A DNA stretch of 45,691 nt, taken from Planctomycetota bacterium (lineage in GTDB: Bacteria > Planctomycetota > Phycisphaerae > Phycisphaerales > SM1A02). Positions 15,096-23,752 of the stretch are shown one piece after another (the stretch's first letter is position 1; each line of letters starts with the position of its first letter). The position numbers and the translations under genes were made by a program. Location of the stretch: the NCBI GenBank assembly GCA_016873255.1, contig VGXR01000014.1:1-45691 (forward strand), read 5' to 3'. The notes beneath the pieces were generated by a model. That model worked only from the letters and a program-made list of their open reading frames with translations, was not told where the DNA came from and did no database searches.

Positions 15096-18000
15096 CGGCA
15101 TCGCCGGCCGAGCTCGTCGGTCGATGGAACCACCCGCTCATCCGCGCCGAGGGCACGGCGCTGCTCTCGGCGCACCAGGCGATCGTGAAGGGCGTGCTGG
15201 AGAGCGAGCTCGCGGTGGATGCGGTGGTTGGTCCGCGGCAGGTGCCGTTCGAGCCCGTGCTGGCGATGCAGGGCGACGCGGCGGTGGCGCGCGCGCTGGA
15301 AGCGCACCGCGTCACCGTCACCGACTCGGTGGACGCGGCGCGTGCGGTCAGCCTGGCGGTGCGCGCGGCAAGCGAGGGCAAGCGCGTGCTCGCCCTGGTG
15401 CCCAACGAGCAGCTCGCCATCGCCGTGGCGGTGGCGCGCCGGGCGCTCGACTCGCCGCGGCCCGGGGAGGGCGGCGTGGTGCTCCTCCTCGAGGACAATC
15501 CGTACCTCGTCCGGCTGTCCTCGCCGTGGCAGGCGGCACGGTCGATCGGGCTGCCCGTGGTGGCGCCCGACGGCATCGAGTCGCTGCGCGACGGAATCGA
15601 GCACGCCTTCCGGCTTGCCAACGCCGGCCCGCGCATGGCCGCGGTGGTGGCGCACTCGGCGGTGCTGCGCTCGATCGACTCGCCGCCGCTGCGCGCCAAC
15701 CGGATCACGGAGCGCGTGGAGCAGGTGGCGGCGCTCCTGCGCGCCCGGCGCGGCGCGCGTGCCCCCGACGGCGACGACGTGCTGCGCGTGGTGCGGCGGA
15801 TCGAGCTGAACCGCGCCAGCGCGCTGCCGAGCCCGGGCGAGCGCGAGCCGGTGGCGTTCATCACGGTCGGCCCGGCCTCGGTGGCGGTGCACCACATCCT
15901 CGGCGAGTTCGGGCTCGAGGGACGGGTGCCGGTCCTGGACCTCGGCTGCACCAACCCGATGGACGAGGCGGCGCTCGAGCGCGTCCTCACCCGCTGCGAC
16001 GACGCCATCGTGCTCGAGCCCCGGCCCGGGTCGGTGGCGCCGGACATCCTGGAGGTGGCGGAGGCGCTGCGCGCCCGCGGCGAGCGTCCCGCGCGTCTCT
16101 GGTGGGACCGCCTGCCGCCGCGCGACGGCGAGGAGGTGCGCCTCGAGGTGAACGACGGCGTCCGCACGTCGATCCTGCTGCGCAAGGCGCTGCACATCTT
16201 CCGTCGCGTGCGCACGGGCCTGGAGCACTCGCCGCGATTGGCCCCGTCGCAGCCGGACCTCGAGCGCATCGCGGTGCCGAGGCGCAGCTTCGGCCTCGGC
16301 CCCACCGGCGCCATGGACGCCGTGCGCGCGGTGCTCCCCGAGGCGGCCGCGGAGGTGGCGCGCGTCGATCCCGAGAGCCCCGAGGCGCCGCTGCGTGCAC
16401 TGGCCCTCGAGGGCACCGAGGTCCCGCAGGCGGAGGTGGTCACGGAGGTGGAGGTGTGGGACCGTCGGCGCTTCGCGCTGGAGGGGCCCGCGGCCATCCA
16501 GCAGGCCGCCATCGACCCGCAGCCGACCCTCTTCGTGGTGGTCGACCTCGGCGGCAGCGACGTGGTGGACGTGGAGCGCCTGGCCAATGCCGCGGTGCCG
16601 CTGCGATCGGCTGCACGGCTGCACGTGCGCCACTGCGACCTCAACGACCGGCCCGGGCTGCTTTCGGCGATCGTCCAGTCCGCGCGGCGCGATGGCGTGG
16701 GCGTCGTGGTGGCGCACGACGGGCCGCCCGCGCGGCGCGACATCCGGCAGCTCGAGGCGGGCGTCGCGGACGCGGACCGGCTGGGGTTCACGTCGCGGCA
16801 GAACCTGATCTGGCCCGCGGACACCGGCTGCGACGTCCGGCCGCTCCCGCAGGCGGTGCTGATGGAGCGCGGGCTCGAGCGCGGGCTCGACCCGCTCCAG
16901 ACCGAGTTCGTGCGCGAGCCCGTGGGCGCGGTCGACGGGCTTCCGCTTCGCATCGAGGTGCGCGCGCTCCTCGAGCAGGTGGAGGTGGTGCGGACCCGGC
17001 CGCCGCCGATCCACGTGCCGGAGGGCATGCGCGTGCGGCCGCCGAGGCCGGTGCATGCCCGCGAAGGGCGCTGGCGGTGCCACATCGCGGGGTACCGCGG
17101 CGAGCCCCCGGGCATCGCGACGCTTGCGCTCTGCGAGGCCGGTCGTGCCATGGGCTACCGGGTGCAGGCGATCTACCACCCGACGCCCATCGGGCCGGGG
17201 CGCCGCGCGTGGGGGCAGGTGCTCTTCACCGGCGAGGACCGCGGTCCCGATGCCCGCATCCACACGCCGCAGTGCCCCTACGGCGAGGCGGACCTGCTGC
17301 TCGGCTTCGACGCGGTGGAGACGCTGCGGGCGCTCGGGCCCGATCCGTACCTGCGCGTGGCAGCCCCGGACAAGACGTTCGTGGTGGCCAACCTCGGCGG
17401 CTTCGAGGACCAGGTGCAGGTGGAGCTCGCGGCGGCGACCGACACGCTGCCGCGCGCGCTGCCGCTTGCGACGCGGCAGGACGGCGCGATGCTCGCGGAC
17501 ATCTCGGGCACGGCCCGGCGCGAGTTCCTCACCGACCGCGTGGCGGACCTCATCGCCCTGGGCGCGGCGTTCCAGCGCGGGTTCATCCCGGTTTCGGTGG
17601 AGGCGATGGAGTCGGCGATGCGCCGGCTGGAGGCGCGCGGGTACGGCCGTTCGCTGGAGGCTTTCGACTTCGGGCGGCGCCTCGCCGAGGGGCTCGAGAC
17701 GGCCGAGGGCGACGGGCGCAAGGGCGAGAGCCTTGGACGGCTGGTCCGGCGCACGGCGCTGGAGCTCGAGGCATCGCGCCACGGCGGGCGCCGGCGCGCG
17801 CGGCAGTTCCGCGAGATCGTGCGCGGCGCGCTCGACGCCATGCCGGCCCTCTACGCGACCAACGACGGGCGCCAGGCGCTCCGCGACTTCGTGAACGCCT
17901 GCGCGCGCTGCGTGGCGTGGGGCGGGGTGCGCCACCTGCGCTGGTACGCGGGCCTGGTGCGCGACATGTACGACGCGGATGCGGATCGGTCGCTCTGCAC

Positions 18001-18448
18001 CTACGGGATCCTGCCGCTGGCGGAGGCGGTCCTCATCCGCGACGCGCTGTACGTGGCGTCCGTGCAGGCGGGCGTCGGCCAGGCGCGCCGGATCCGCGAG
18101 CGCCTCGGCGTGCGCGAGTCGCGCGGCGACCAGATGTTCCGCCGCTACCTCAACCGCGTGGAGATCGTGCTCGGGCGGGCGCGCTGGCGGCTTGACCTCC
18201 GCTCGAGCGACTGGCCGGCGCAGCTTGCGCTCCTCCTCTGGCGCGTGGTGCCCAACGAACTGCGCGGCCAGCCCGAGGAGCGGCGGGCGCGGTCGGCGGT
18301 GCTCGACCTTGTGGAGCGGGCCATCCACAACCCCGGCGAGCGGGATGCGTGGCTTGCTGCCGTCCGCGAGCTGCACGAACTGGCTGCTGCGCACCGTCTG
18401 CACGAGATGGCCGCACCGGACGTGGAGCGGATCGCATCGGGGCGGTAG
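15092..18448 (+). CDS. large protein resembling fused indolepyruvate:ferredoxin oxidoreductase, cofactor motifs missing
   Basis: The 1118-residue protein follows the order of the fused 2-oxoacid:ferredoxin oxidoreductases: a POR_N-like start (ALLSAHQAIVKGVLESELAV, about residues 25-190), a transketolase-C-like domain (VPVLDLGCTNPMDEAALERV, about 255-370), a central part at about 470-640 where the thiamine-diphosphate domain should be, a gamma-subunit-like domain (GYRGEPPGIATLALCEAGRA, about 665-870) and a C-terminal helical part. The expected thiamine-diphosphate motif (GDG/GDS...N) and the cysteine clusters for 4Fe-4S centres are not visible. It may be a non-catalytic or re-purposed homologue. 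The GTG overlaps the HAD gene stop (GTGA), with GGAGG upstream. There are no membrane segments or signal peptide. The relationship is recognised from local motifs, so it is moderately sure. Confidence 0.6.
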   Translation: MTASPAELVGRWNHPLIRAEGTALLSAHQAIVKGVLESELAVDAVVGPRQVPFEPVLAMQGDAAVARALEAHRVTVTDSVDAARAVSLAVRAASEGKRVLALVPNEQLAIAVAVARRALDSPRPGEGGVVLLLEDNPYLVRLSSPWQAARSIGLPVVAPDGIESLRDGIEHAFRLANAGPRMAAVVAHSAVLRSIDSPPLRANRITERVEQVAALLRARRGARAPDGDDVLRVVRRIELNRASALPSPGEREPVAFITVGPASVAVHHILGEFGLEGRVPVLDLGCTNPMDEAALERVLTRCDDAIVLEPRPGSVAPDILEVAEALRARGERPARLWWDRLPPRDGEEVRLEVNDGVRTSILLRKALHIFRRVRTGLEHSPRLAPSQPDLERIAVPRRSFGLGPTGAMDAVRAVLPEAAAEVARVDPESPEAPLRALALEGTEVPQAEVVTEVEVWDRRRFALEGPAAIQQAAIDPQPTLFVVVDLGGSDVVDVERLANAAVPLRSAARLHVRHCDLNDRPGLLSAIVQSARRDGVGVVVAHDGPPARRDIRQLEAGVADADRLGFTSRQNLIWPADTGCDVRPLPQAVLMERGLERGLDPLQTEFVREPVGAVDGLPLRIEVRALLEQVEVVRTRPPPIHVPEGMRVRPPRPVHAREGRWRCHIAGYRGEPPGIATLALCEAGRAMGYRVQAIYHPTPIGPGRRAWGQVLFTGEDRGPDARIHTPQCPYGEADLLLGFDAVETLRALGPDPYLRVAAPDKTFVVANLGGFEDQVQVELAAATDTLPRALPLATRQDGAMLADISGTARREFLTDRVADLIALGAAFQRGFIPVSVEAMESAMRRLEARGYGRSLEAFDFGRRLAEGLETAEGDGRKGESLGRLVRRTALELEASRHGGRRRARQFREIVRGALDAMPALYATNDGRQALRDFVNACARCVAWGGVRHLRWYAGLVRDMYDADADRSLCTYGILPLAEAVLIRDALYVASVQAGVGQARRIRERLGVRESRGDQMFRRYLNRVEIVLGRARWRLDLRSSDWPAQLALLLWRVVPNELRGQPEERRARSAVLDLVERAIHNPGERDAWLAAVRELHELAAAHRLHEMAAPDVERIASGR

Positions 18449-18553
18449 CGGCGCATGGTTATCGGCATGTGCGGGGGCGATTCCGTGTCCAGCCGGAACC
18501 CGGTGCGGAATCCGTTTGAAGTCCCCGGGCGTCGGGGTAGGTTCACCCGGCCC

Positions 18554-18568
18554 CGGGACGGGGTCCCG
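18554..18568 (+). promoter_or_regulatory. hairpin directly before a start codon
   Basis: CGGGAC-GGG-GTCCCG forms a 6-bp stem with a three-base loop, ending three bases before the ATG at 18572. A second stem CCCCG-GGCGT-CGGGG lies at 18523-18537. The only G-rich stretch that could bind 16S rRNA is inside the first hairpin. Confidence 0.45.
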
Positions 18569-18571
18569 CTG

Positions 18572-20635
18572 ATGCACCCGAGACTCGCCATCACCCTTGC
18601 GCGTGCGGCTGTCATTGCATTCGCGCTCGCTGCCTTTGGGTCGACTGCCGCGGCTGCGGACCAGTCGGTGGCGCGGCGGTGGAACGAGATCCTCCTTTCC
18701 TCGATCCGCCGCGACCTGGGGCGCCCCACCATCCACGCGCGCAACCTCTTCCACGTGAGCGTGGCCATGTGGGATGCGTGGGCCGCCTACGACACCGGCG
18801 ACTCGGAGCAGTGGATTGCCAACGAGCGGCACGTGGCCGCGGACCCTGCCGCGGCGCGTCGCGAGGCCATCTCGCACGCGGCCTATCGCGTGCTGCTGAA
18901 TCGCTTCGCGCAGAGCCCCGGCTACGCGACCATGCTGCCGCAGTACCAGGCGCTGATGGCGTCCCTCGGCTTCGACCACACGAACACCTCCACGCTCGGC
19001 GACTCGCCGGCGGCAGTCGGCAACCGCATCGGCATGGCCGTGGTGCAGTTTGGCCAGCAGGACGGGTCCAACCAGGCCGGCGGATACGCCAATCGCGTCT
19101 ACCAGCCGGTGAACCCGCCGCTGATCGTGGCCATGCCGGGGAACCCCTCCGCGATCGACGTGCGCCGGTACCAGCCGCTCGCGCTCAAGTTCTTCGTGGA
19201 CCAGAACGGCCATCCGATCCCGGACGGTTTCCCGCCGTTCCTGTCCGCGGAGTGGGGAGACGTGATTCCGTTCGCGCTGACGGCCGCCGACCGCGTGGAC
19301 CGCGTCCGCGACGGCAAGGTGTGGCACGTCTATCACGATCCGGGCGCACCGCCCGAGCTCAACGCCGCCGGCGACGCACGCTGGCGCTGGGGCCACGAGA
19401 TGGTGGTGACGTGGTCGTCGCACCTCGATCCGGCGGACGGCGTCACCTGGGACATCTCGCCCGCGGGGCAGGGCAACGTCACCGCGCCCACGGACGGGCA
19501 GTACGAGGGGTACTACCGCTACCTCGACGGCGGCGACATCGGCACCGGCTACGCCCTGAACCCCGTGACGGGCCAGCCGTACGCACCGCAGCACGTGAAG
19601 CGCGGCGACTACGCACGCGTGCTCGCCGAGTTCTGGGCCGACGGTCCGAGCTCGGAGACGCCGCCCGGGCACTGGTTCTCGATCCTCAACAAGGTGATCG
19701 ATGACCCGAACTTCCACCCGCGCCTGGTCGGCGTGGGCGCCGACGTCGATCCGCTGGAGTACGACGTGAAGGCGTACCTGGCGCTCGGGGGCGCGATGCA
19801 CGACACCGCCGTCAGCGTGTGGAGCGTGAAGGGCTGGTACGACTGCTCGCGTCCCATCTCGGCGATCCGCTGGATGTGCCAGCAGGGCCAGTCGAGCGAT
19901 ACGCTGCTGCCGCGGTACAGCGCCAGCGGCATTCACCTGATCCCGGACCACATCGAGCTGATCTCGGCCGCCACCACCGCGGCGGGCCAGCGGCATGAGC
20001 ACCTCGCCGGCTACGAGGGAGAGATCGCCGTGCGCGCGTGGCGCGGTGCCGGAGACCTCACGGACCCCGCCAACGAGGTCGCCGGCGTCGGCTGGACGCT
20101 CGGCCAGCTGTGGTGGCCCTACCAGCGGCCGGCCTTCGTCTCGCCGCCGTTCGGCGGCTACACGTCGGGGCACAGCGCGTACAGCCGCGCCGCGGCGCAC
20201 GTGCTGACCAAGCTCACCGGCAGCAAGTACTTCCCCGGCGGCCTCGGGGAGTTCGTGGCGCTGCGCAACCAGCACCTGGTGTTCGAGGACGGGCCAAGCA
20301 CAGACGTGCGCCTGCAGTTCGCCAGCTACTTCGACGCCGCCGACCAGAGCGCGCTCAGCCGCATCTGGGGCGGGATCCACCCGCCGTTCGACGACATCCC
20401 GTCCCGCGGGATCGGCGACCGGACGGGCCCGCAAGCGTTCAATGCAGCGCGCGCGATGTGGGGCACGCCCGCATGCGCCGCTGACCTCGACGGCGACGGC
20501 GACGTGGGCGGGGTCGACCTGTCGCTGCTGCTAGCGGCCTGGGGCACCGACGGCGGGGCCGACATCGACCGCGACGGCTCGGTGGGCGGGTCCGACCTCT
20601 CGAGCCTCCTCGTGGCCTGGGGGCCGTGCCCGTGA
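18572..20635 (+). CDS. secreted PAP2/vanadium-haloperoxidase-type protein with C-terminal dockerin-like domain
   Basis: A signal peptide (ITLARAAVIAFALAAFG..AAA) directs export. The central domain resembles the vanadium-dependent haloperoxidase/PAP2 acid phosphatase fold: CSRPISAIRWM, then GYTSGHSAYSRAAA near residue 530, and SRIWGGIHPPFD near residue 590, which fits SR-x5-H-x3-D exactly; the histidine would be the vanadate or phosphate-binding residue. Whether it acts as halogenase, phosphatase or neither cannot be decided. The last 50 residues hold two EF-hand-like repeats, DLDGDGDVGGVDLSLLLAAW and DIDRDGSVGGSDLSSLLVAW, the short dockerin-like domain common on planctomycete secreted proteins. 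ATG 18572 is chosen from the signal peptide; a GC hairpin sits just before it. The stop overlaps the next gene, also dockerin-tailed. Total 687 residues. Confidence 0.8.
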   Translation: MHPRLAITLARAAVIAFALAAFGSTAAAADQSVARRWNEILLSSIRRDLGRPTIHARNLFHVSVAMWDAWAAYDTGDSEQWIANERHVAADPAAARREAISHAAYRVLLNRFAQSPGYATMLPQYQALMASLGFDHTNTSTLGDSPAAVGNRIGMAVVQFGQQDGSNQAGGYANRVYQPVNPPLIVAMPGNPSAIDVRRYQPLALKFFVDQNGHPIPDGFPPFLSAEWGDVIPFALTAADRVDRVRDGKVWHVYHDPGAPPELNAAGDARWRWGHEMVVTWSSHLDPADGVTWDISPAGQGNVTAPTDGQYEGYYRYLDGGDIGTGYALNPVTGQPYAPQHVKRGDYARVLAEFWADGPSSETPPGHWFSILNKVIDDPNFHPRLVGVGADVDPLEYDVKAYLALGGAMHDTAVSVWSVKGWYDCSRPISAIRWMCQQGQSSDTLLPRYSASGIHLIPDHIELISAATTAAGQRHEHLAGYEGEIAVRAWRGAGDLTDPANEVAGVGWTLGQLWWPYQRPAFVSPPFGGYTSGHSAYSRAAAHVLTKLTGSKYFPGGLGEFVALRNQHLVFEDGPSTDVRLQFASYFDAADQSALSRIWGGIHPPFDDIPSRGIGDRTGPQAFNAARAMWGTPACAADLDGDGDVGGVDLSLLLAAWGTDGGADIDRDGSVGGSDLSSLLVAWGPCP

Positions 20636-21513
20636 TGCGGGCCTCGATCGGGGCGCTGTTGCTCCTGATCCAGCCTGTCGTCGCGGTGCGCGCGGGCGGG
20701 TTCGCGGCCTTCACGTCGGAGCACTCCGCGCGCGGCGTCCTCTACAACATGATGCTGTACCCGCCGCTGCCGATACCGAGCGAGGGCTTCGGCATGGCGG
20801 CGGCGGACCTCGACGGCGACGGCGACCTCGACCTGGTGCAGAACAACATGGCCGGCGCGGTGCGGCTCTACATGAACAACGAGGGAAGCGAGCGTGCGTG
20901 GCTGCGACTGCGCGTCGCCGGCACGGGTCGCGTGCGCGACGCGATCGGCGCCTCGGCGACGCTGGTGGCGCGCGGGCCGGACGGCGCGCTGCGTGCGCCG
21001 CAGTGGCGCGAGGTGCTGTGCGGCGGCAACGGTTACCTCGGGCAGTCCGAGACGACGCTGCACTTCGGCGTGGCCGACGCGGCTGCGATCGAGTCGGTGG
21101 AGGTGCGGTGGCCCGCGGGCGGCGGCGTGCGCCTCCTGCGCAACATGCCCGTTCGCGCCGGCTGGACCGCCTATCCGCCGTCACGGCTCGGCGACGTGGA
21201 CGGGGGCGGCTCGGTCGATGCCTCGGATTGGGCCGCGATCACGGCGTGGGGGCCCGGGCCGGTCATGCCGGGACGCGAGATGGCGGACCTCGACGGGGAC
21301 TGGTCGATCGGTCCTGCCGATGCCGACGCGTTCTGGGCGCGTGCCTCGGCGCCGCGCGGCGACCTCGACGGCAACGGCCAGGTGAACGGCGCGGACCTCG
21401 GTCTGCTCCTCAGCGCCTGGGGAGCGGCTGGAAGCGCCGCGGACCTCGACCTGAGCGGCGCGGTGGGCGGTGCGGACCTCGGGCTGCTGCTTACCGGCTG
21501 GACGAACGGCTGA
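20635..21513 (+). CDS. secreted ASPIC/UnbV-domain protein with one FG-GAP repeat and dockerin-like tail
   Basis: A signal peptide (ASIGALLLLIQPVVAVRAGG) is followed by a single FG-GAP/VCBS repeat (GMAAADLDGDGDLDLVQNN) and then an ASPIC/UnbV domain (RVRDAIGASATLVARG ... GGNGYLGQSETTLHFGVADA ... VEVRWPAGG). The C-terminal third has dockerin-like calcium loops (GDLDGNGQVNGADLGLLLSA and DLDLSGAVGGADLGLLLTGW) plus one or two weaker ones. Family members usually carry several FG-GAP repeats that form a propeller; here only one remains, so the protein (293 residues) is a minimal or truncated form. The ATG shares its A with the preceding TGA; GTG at 20632 or 20626 is also possible. Function unknown; probably extracellular and calcium-binding. 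Confidence 0.78.
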   Translation: MRASIGALLLLIQPVVAVRAGGFAAFTSEHSARGVLYNMMLYPPLPIPSEGFGMAAADLDGDGDLDLVQNNMAGAVRLYMNNEGSERAWLRLRVAGTGRVRDAIGASATLVARGPDGALRAPQWREVLCGGNGYLGQSETTLHFGVADAAAIESVEVRWPAGGGVRLLRNMPVRAGWTAYPPSRLGDVDGGGSVDASDWAAITAWGPGPVMPGREMADLDGDWSIGPADADAFWARASAPRGDLDGNGQVNGADLGLLLSAWGAAGSAADLDLSGAVGGADLGLLLTGWTNG

Positions 21514-21528
21514 GGCCGGCGAGTGCGG

Positions 21529-22617
21529 TCAGCCGCCGGCGCGCAGCGCCTCGTGGCGGAGCTGCCCGCACGCGGCCTTGATGTCGCGGCCGCGGCGGCT
21601 CGCGCGGATGTGCGTGTTGACGCCCGCCTCGCGCAGCACGCGCTGGAACACCAGCACGTCGTCGTCGCCCGGGCGGGCGAAGGGCAGGCCGTCGACCTCG
21701 TTGTAGCGGATCAGGTTGACGTTGGCACGGATGGTGCGCGCCACGCGGGACAGCTCCTCGGCGTGCTCGCGCCGGTCGTTGAAGCCGCCGAGCAGGATGT
21801 ACTCGAGCGTGATCTCGCGTCCGGTCTTGCGGAACCACTCCTGGCACGCGTCGAGGAGCTCCGGCACCGTGGAGTACTCCGCCCACGGGATGATCCTGCG
21901 GCGCAGCTCGTCGTTGGGCGCATGCAGGCTGAGCGCAAGCGTCACGGGCAGCTCGAAGTCGCACAGCTTCCGGATGGCCGTGGGCAGGCCCACGGTGCTG
22001 ATCGTGATCTTGCGCGCGCTGATCCCGAGGCCCCACGGCGCATTGAGCGTGCGGATGGCGTCCATCACCGCCGACGCGTTGGCGAGCGGCTCGCCCATCC
22101 CCATGAAGACGACGTTCGTGACGCGTCCGACGCCCGGCTTGCGCGCAAGGCGCCACACCTGCTCCACGATGCGGCCCGCGGTGAGGTTGCCCTCCACGCC
22201 CTCGAGGCCCGATGCGCAGAATCGGCACCCGACGGGGCAGCCCATCTGGCTCGACACGCACGCGGTGCGGCGTTCCTCGCTCGGGATCATCACGCACTCG
22301 GTCTCGCGGCCGGTGGCGACGCCGAGGACCGGCAGCGTGACGCCGGGCGCGGGCCAGCCGAGGAGCAGCTTGCGCGTGCCGTCGGTGGCCTCGAGGTCGC
22401 GGAGCTCGTCGCCCTGCAGGAAGCGCATCTCGTGCGCGAGGAGGTCGCGATGCGCCTTGGAGAGGTTGGTCATCGTGCCGAGGTCGATGGTGCCCTTGGC
22501 ATAGACCCACTCGGCAAGCTGCCGTGCGGCGAACCGCGGCATCCCGCGCGCGCCGCACCAGGCCTCGAGGCCCGGAAGGTCGAGCTCGAGGAACGCCGTT
22601 CGCGCGTCCTGCGTCAC
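21529..22617 (-). CDS. rlmN: dual-specificity 23S rRNA/tRNA adenine C2-methyltransferase
   Basis: Radical-SAM enzyme that methylates A2503 of 23S rRNA and A37 of certain tRNAs. The 4Fe-4S signature is CVSSQMGCPVGCRFC (CxxxCxxC in GCPVGCRFC). VVFMGMGEPLAN, ISTVGLPTAIRKL and LALSLHAPNDELRRRIIP follow in the family order, and the catalytic C-terminal cysteine lies in IKAACGQLR. The length of 362 residues is typical. The GTG at 22617 overlaps the stop of ispH (GTGA), with GAGG directly before it. The two genes form one minus-strand unit, and rlmN ends 15 bases from the stop of the ASPIC/UnbV gene. Confidence 0.95.
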   Translation of the reverse strand: MTQDARTAFLELDLPGLEAWCGARGMPRFAARQLAEWVYAKGTIDLGTMTNLSKAHRDLLAHEMRFLQGDELRDLEATDGTRKLLLGWPAPGVTLPVLGVATGRETECVMIPSEERRTACVSSQMGCPVGCRFCASGLEGVEGNLTAGRIVEQVWRLARKPGVGRVTNVVFMGMGEPLANASAVMDAIRTLNAPWGLGISARKITISTVGLPTAIRKLCDFELPVTLALSLHAPNDELRRRIIPWAEYSTVPELLDACQEWFRKTGREITLEYILLGGFNDRREHAEELSRVARTIRANVNLIRYNEVDGLPFARPGDDDVLVFQRVLREAGVNTHIRASRRGRDIKAACGQLRHEALRAGG

Positions 22618-23675
22618 CTCGTGGCGCCCACCGTGAGGTCGACGGTGCGGTGCGCGATGCCGTGGCGGTCGAGCCAGGCATCCATCGCCTCGTGCGCGTC
22701 CTTGCGGAGGACGCGGCGGCCGGTCGGGTCGATGCCGCGCCGGCGCATCTGCTCCTTGAGCGTTCCCGGGAGGCCGAACTCCACCTGCTCGTGGTAGACG
22801 TCGTGCGTCTCCACCTCGCCGCCGAAGCGCTCGACGAGGTGGACGATGAGCGCCTGCACCAGGTCCTCGGGCGCGCTGGCGCCGGCCGTCACGAGCACGG
22901 TGCCGACCCCGGCGAACCACTCGGGGCGCAGCTCGCCTCGGTCGTCGATCAGCCTCGCCGGCGTGCCCATGTTCTGGCTGATCTCGGTGAGGCGCACGGA
23001 GTTCGAGCTGTTGCGGCTGCCCACCACGAGCACGAGGTCCGCCTGCGGGGCGAGTACGCGCACGGCGCGCTGGCGGTTGGTGGTGGCGTAGCAGATGTCC
23101 TCGCTCGGCGGCTCCTTCAGGCCGGGGAATGCCATCTTGAGGGCGGCGATGATGACGTTGGCGTCGTCGGTCGAGAGCGTGGTCTGCGTGAGGTAGACGA
23201 GCTTGTTCGGGTCGTGGATGACGAGGTCGGGGATGTCCTCGGGGCACTCCACCACCTGCGTGCAGTGCGGCGCCTCGCCGCGGGTGCCGATGATCTCCTG
23301 GTGGTCGGCGTGCCCCACGAGGAGGATCTGGTAGCCGGCCTTCGCGTAGCGGATGGCCTCGTTGTGCACCTTGGTGACGAGCGGGCACGTGGCGTCGATC
23401 GCGGTGAGGCTGCGCTCGGCGGCCTCGGCGCGGAGCGCGGGGCTGACGCCGTGGGCGCTGAAGACCACGATGGAGCCATTGGGCACCTCGGAGATGTCCT
23501 CGATGAACTTCACGCCGCGGTCGCGGAAGCGGTTCACCACGTGCATGTTGTGCACGATCTCGTGGTAGACGTAGATCGTCTCCTCCGGGCAGATGTCGAG
23601 CAGCTGGTCCACCACGTCGATCGCCATGTAGACGCCGGCGCAGAAGCCGCGGGGGTTCGCGAGGATGATCTTCAT
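22614..23675 (-). CDS. ispH: 4-hydroxy-3-methylbut-2-enyl diphosphate reductase
   Basis: Last enzyme of the MEP pathway, an iron-sulphur protein giving IPP and DMAPP. The N-terminus MKIILANPRGFCAGVYMAID, then YHEIVHNMHVV, VFSAHGVSP, DATCPLVTKVH, LVGHADHQEIIGTRGE and the C-terminal GSRNSSNSVRL and TAGASAPEDLV match IspH throughout, with the three cluster cysteines (FCAG, ATCP, ICYATT). I chose the ATG at 23675 because the conserved sequence begins there; an in-frame ATG at 23687 is possible. TAGAAT lies ten bases upstream. It is divergent from hpnC, which uses the isoprenoid products of this pathway. 353 residues. Confidence 0.96.
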   Translation of the reverse strand: MKIILANPRGFCAGVYMAIDVVDQLLDICPEETIYVYHEIVHNMHVVNRFRDRGVKFIEDISEVPNGSIVVFSAHGVSPALRAEAAERSLTAIDATCPLVTKVHNEAIRYAKAGYQILLVGHADHQEIIGTRGEAPHCTQVVECPEDIPDLVIHDPNKLVYLTQTTLSTDDANVIIAALKMAFPGLKEPPSEDICYATTNRQRAVRVLAPQADLVLVVGSRNSSNSVRLTEISQNMGTPARLIDDRGELRPEWFAGVGTVLVTAGASAPEDLVQALIVHLVERFGGEVETHDVYHEQVEFGLPGTLKEQMRRRGIDPTGRRVLRKDAHEAMDAWLDRHGIAHRTVDLTVGATR

Positions 23676-23685
23676 CGAACCGCGC

Positions 23686-23744
23686 ATTCTAGCCGCATGC
23701 GGCCATCGCTCCCGCGCCCCGCGGGGCGCGCTTGGCGCTACAGT
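23686..23744. promoter_or_regulatory. divergent ispH/hpnC promoter region with two palindromes
   Basis: On the minus strand TAGAAT (23691 to 23686) lies ten bases before the ispH ATG; on the plus strand TACAGT (23739-23744) lies eight bases before the hpnC GTG. Between them are two perfect palindromes: GCCGCATGCGGC (23692-23703) and CGCGCCCCGCGGGGCGCG (23713-23730). Both genes may be leaderless, and the palindromes could be operator sites controlling isoprenoid genes on both sides. Confidence 0.4.
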
Positions 23745-23752
23745 CCGGGGCC

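Noticed and set aside
18455-18571. Upstream extension of the haloperoxidase-like gene (39 more codons)
   Set aside because: The signal peptide begins at the ATG at 18572; the extension is polar and crosses the two hairpins, so it is very unlikely to be translated.
14537-20434. 1965-codon open frame on the minus strand
   Set aside because: It lies opposite the HAD, oxidoreductase-like and haloperoxidase-like genes and is rich in Arg/His/Ala with no domain. Long antisense frames are expected at this GC content.
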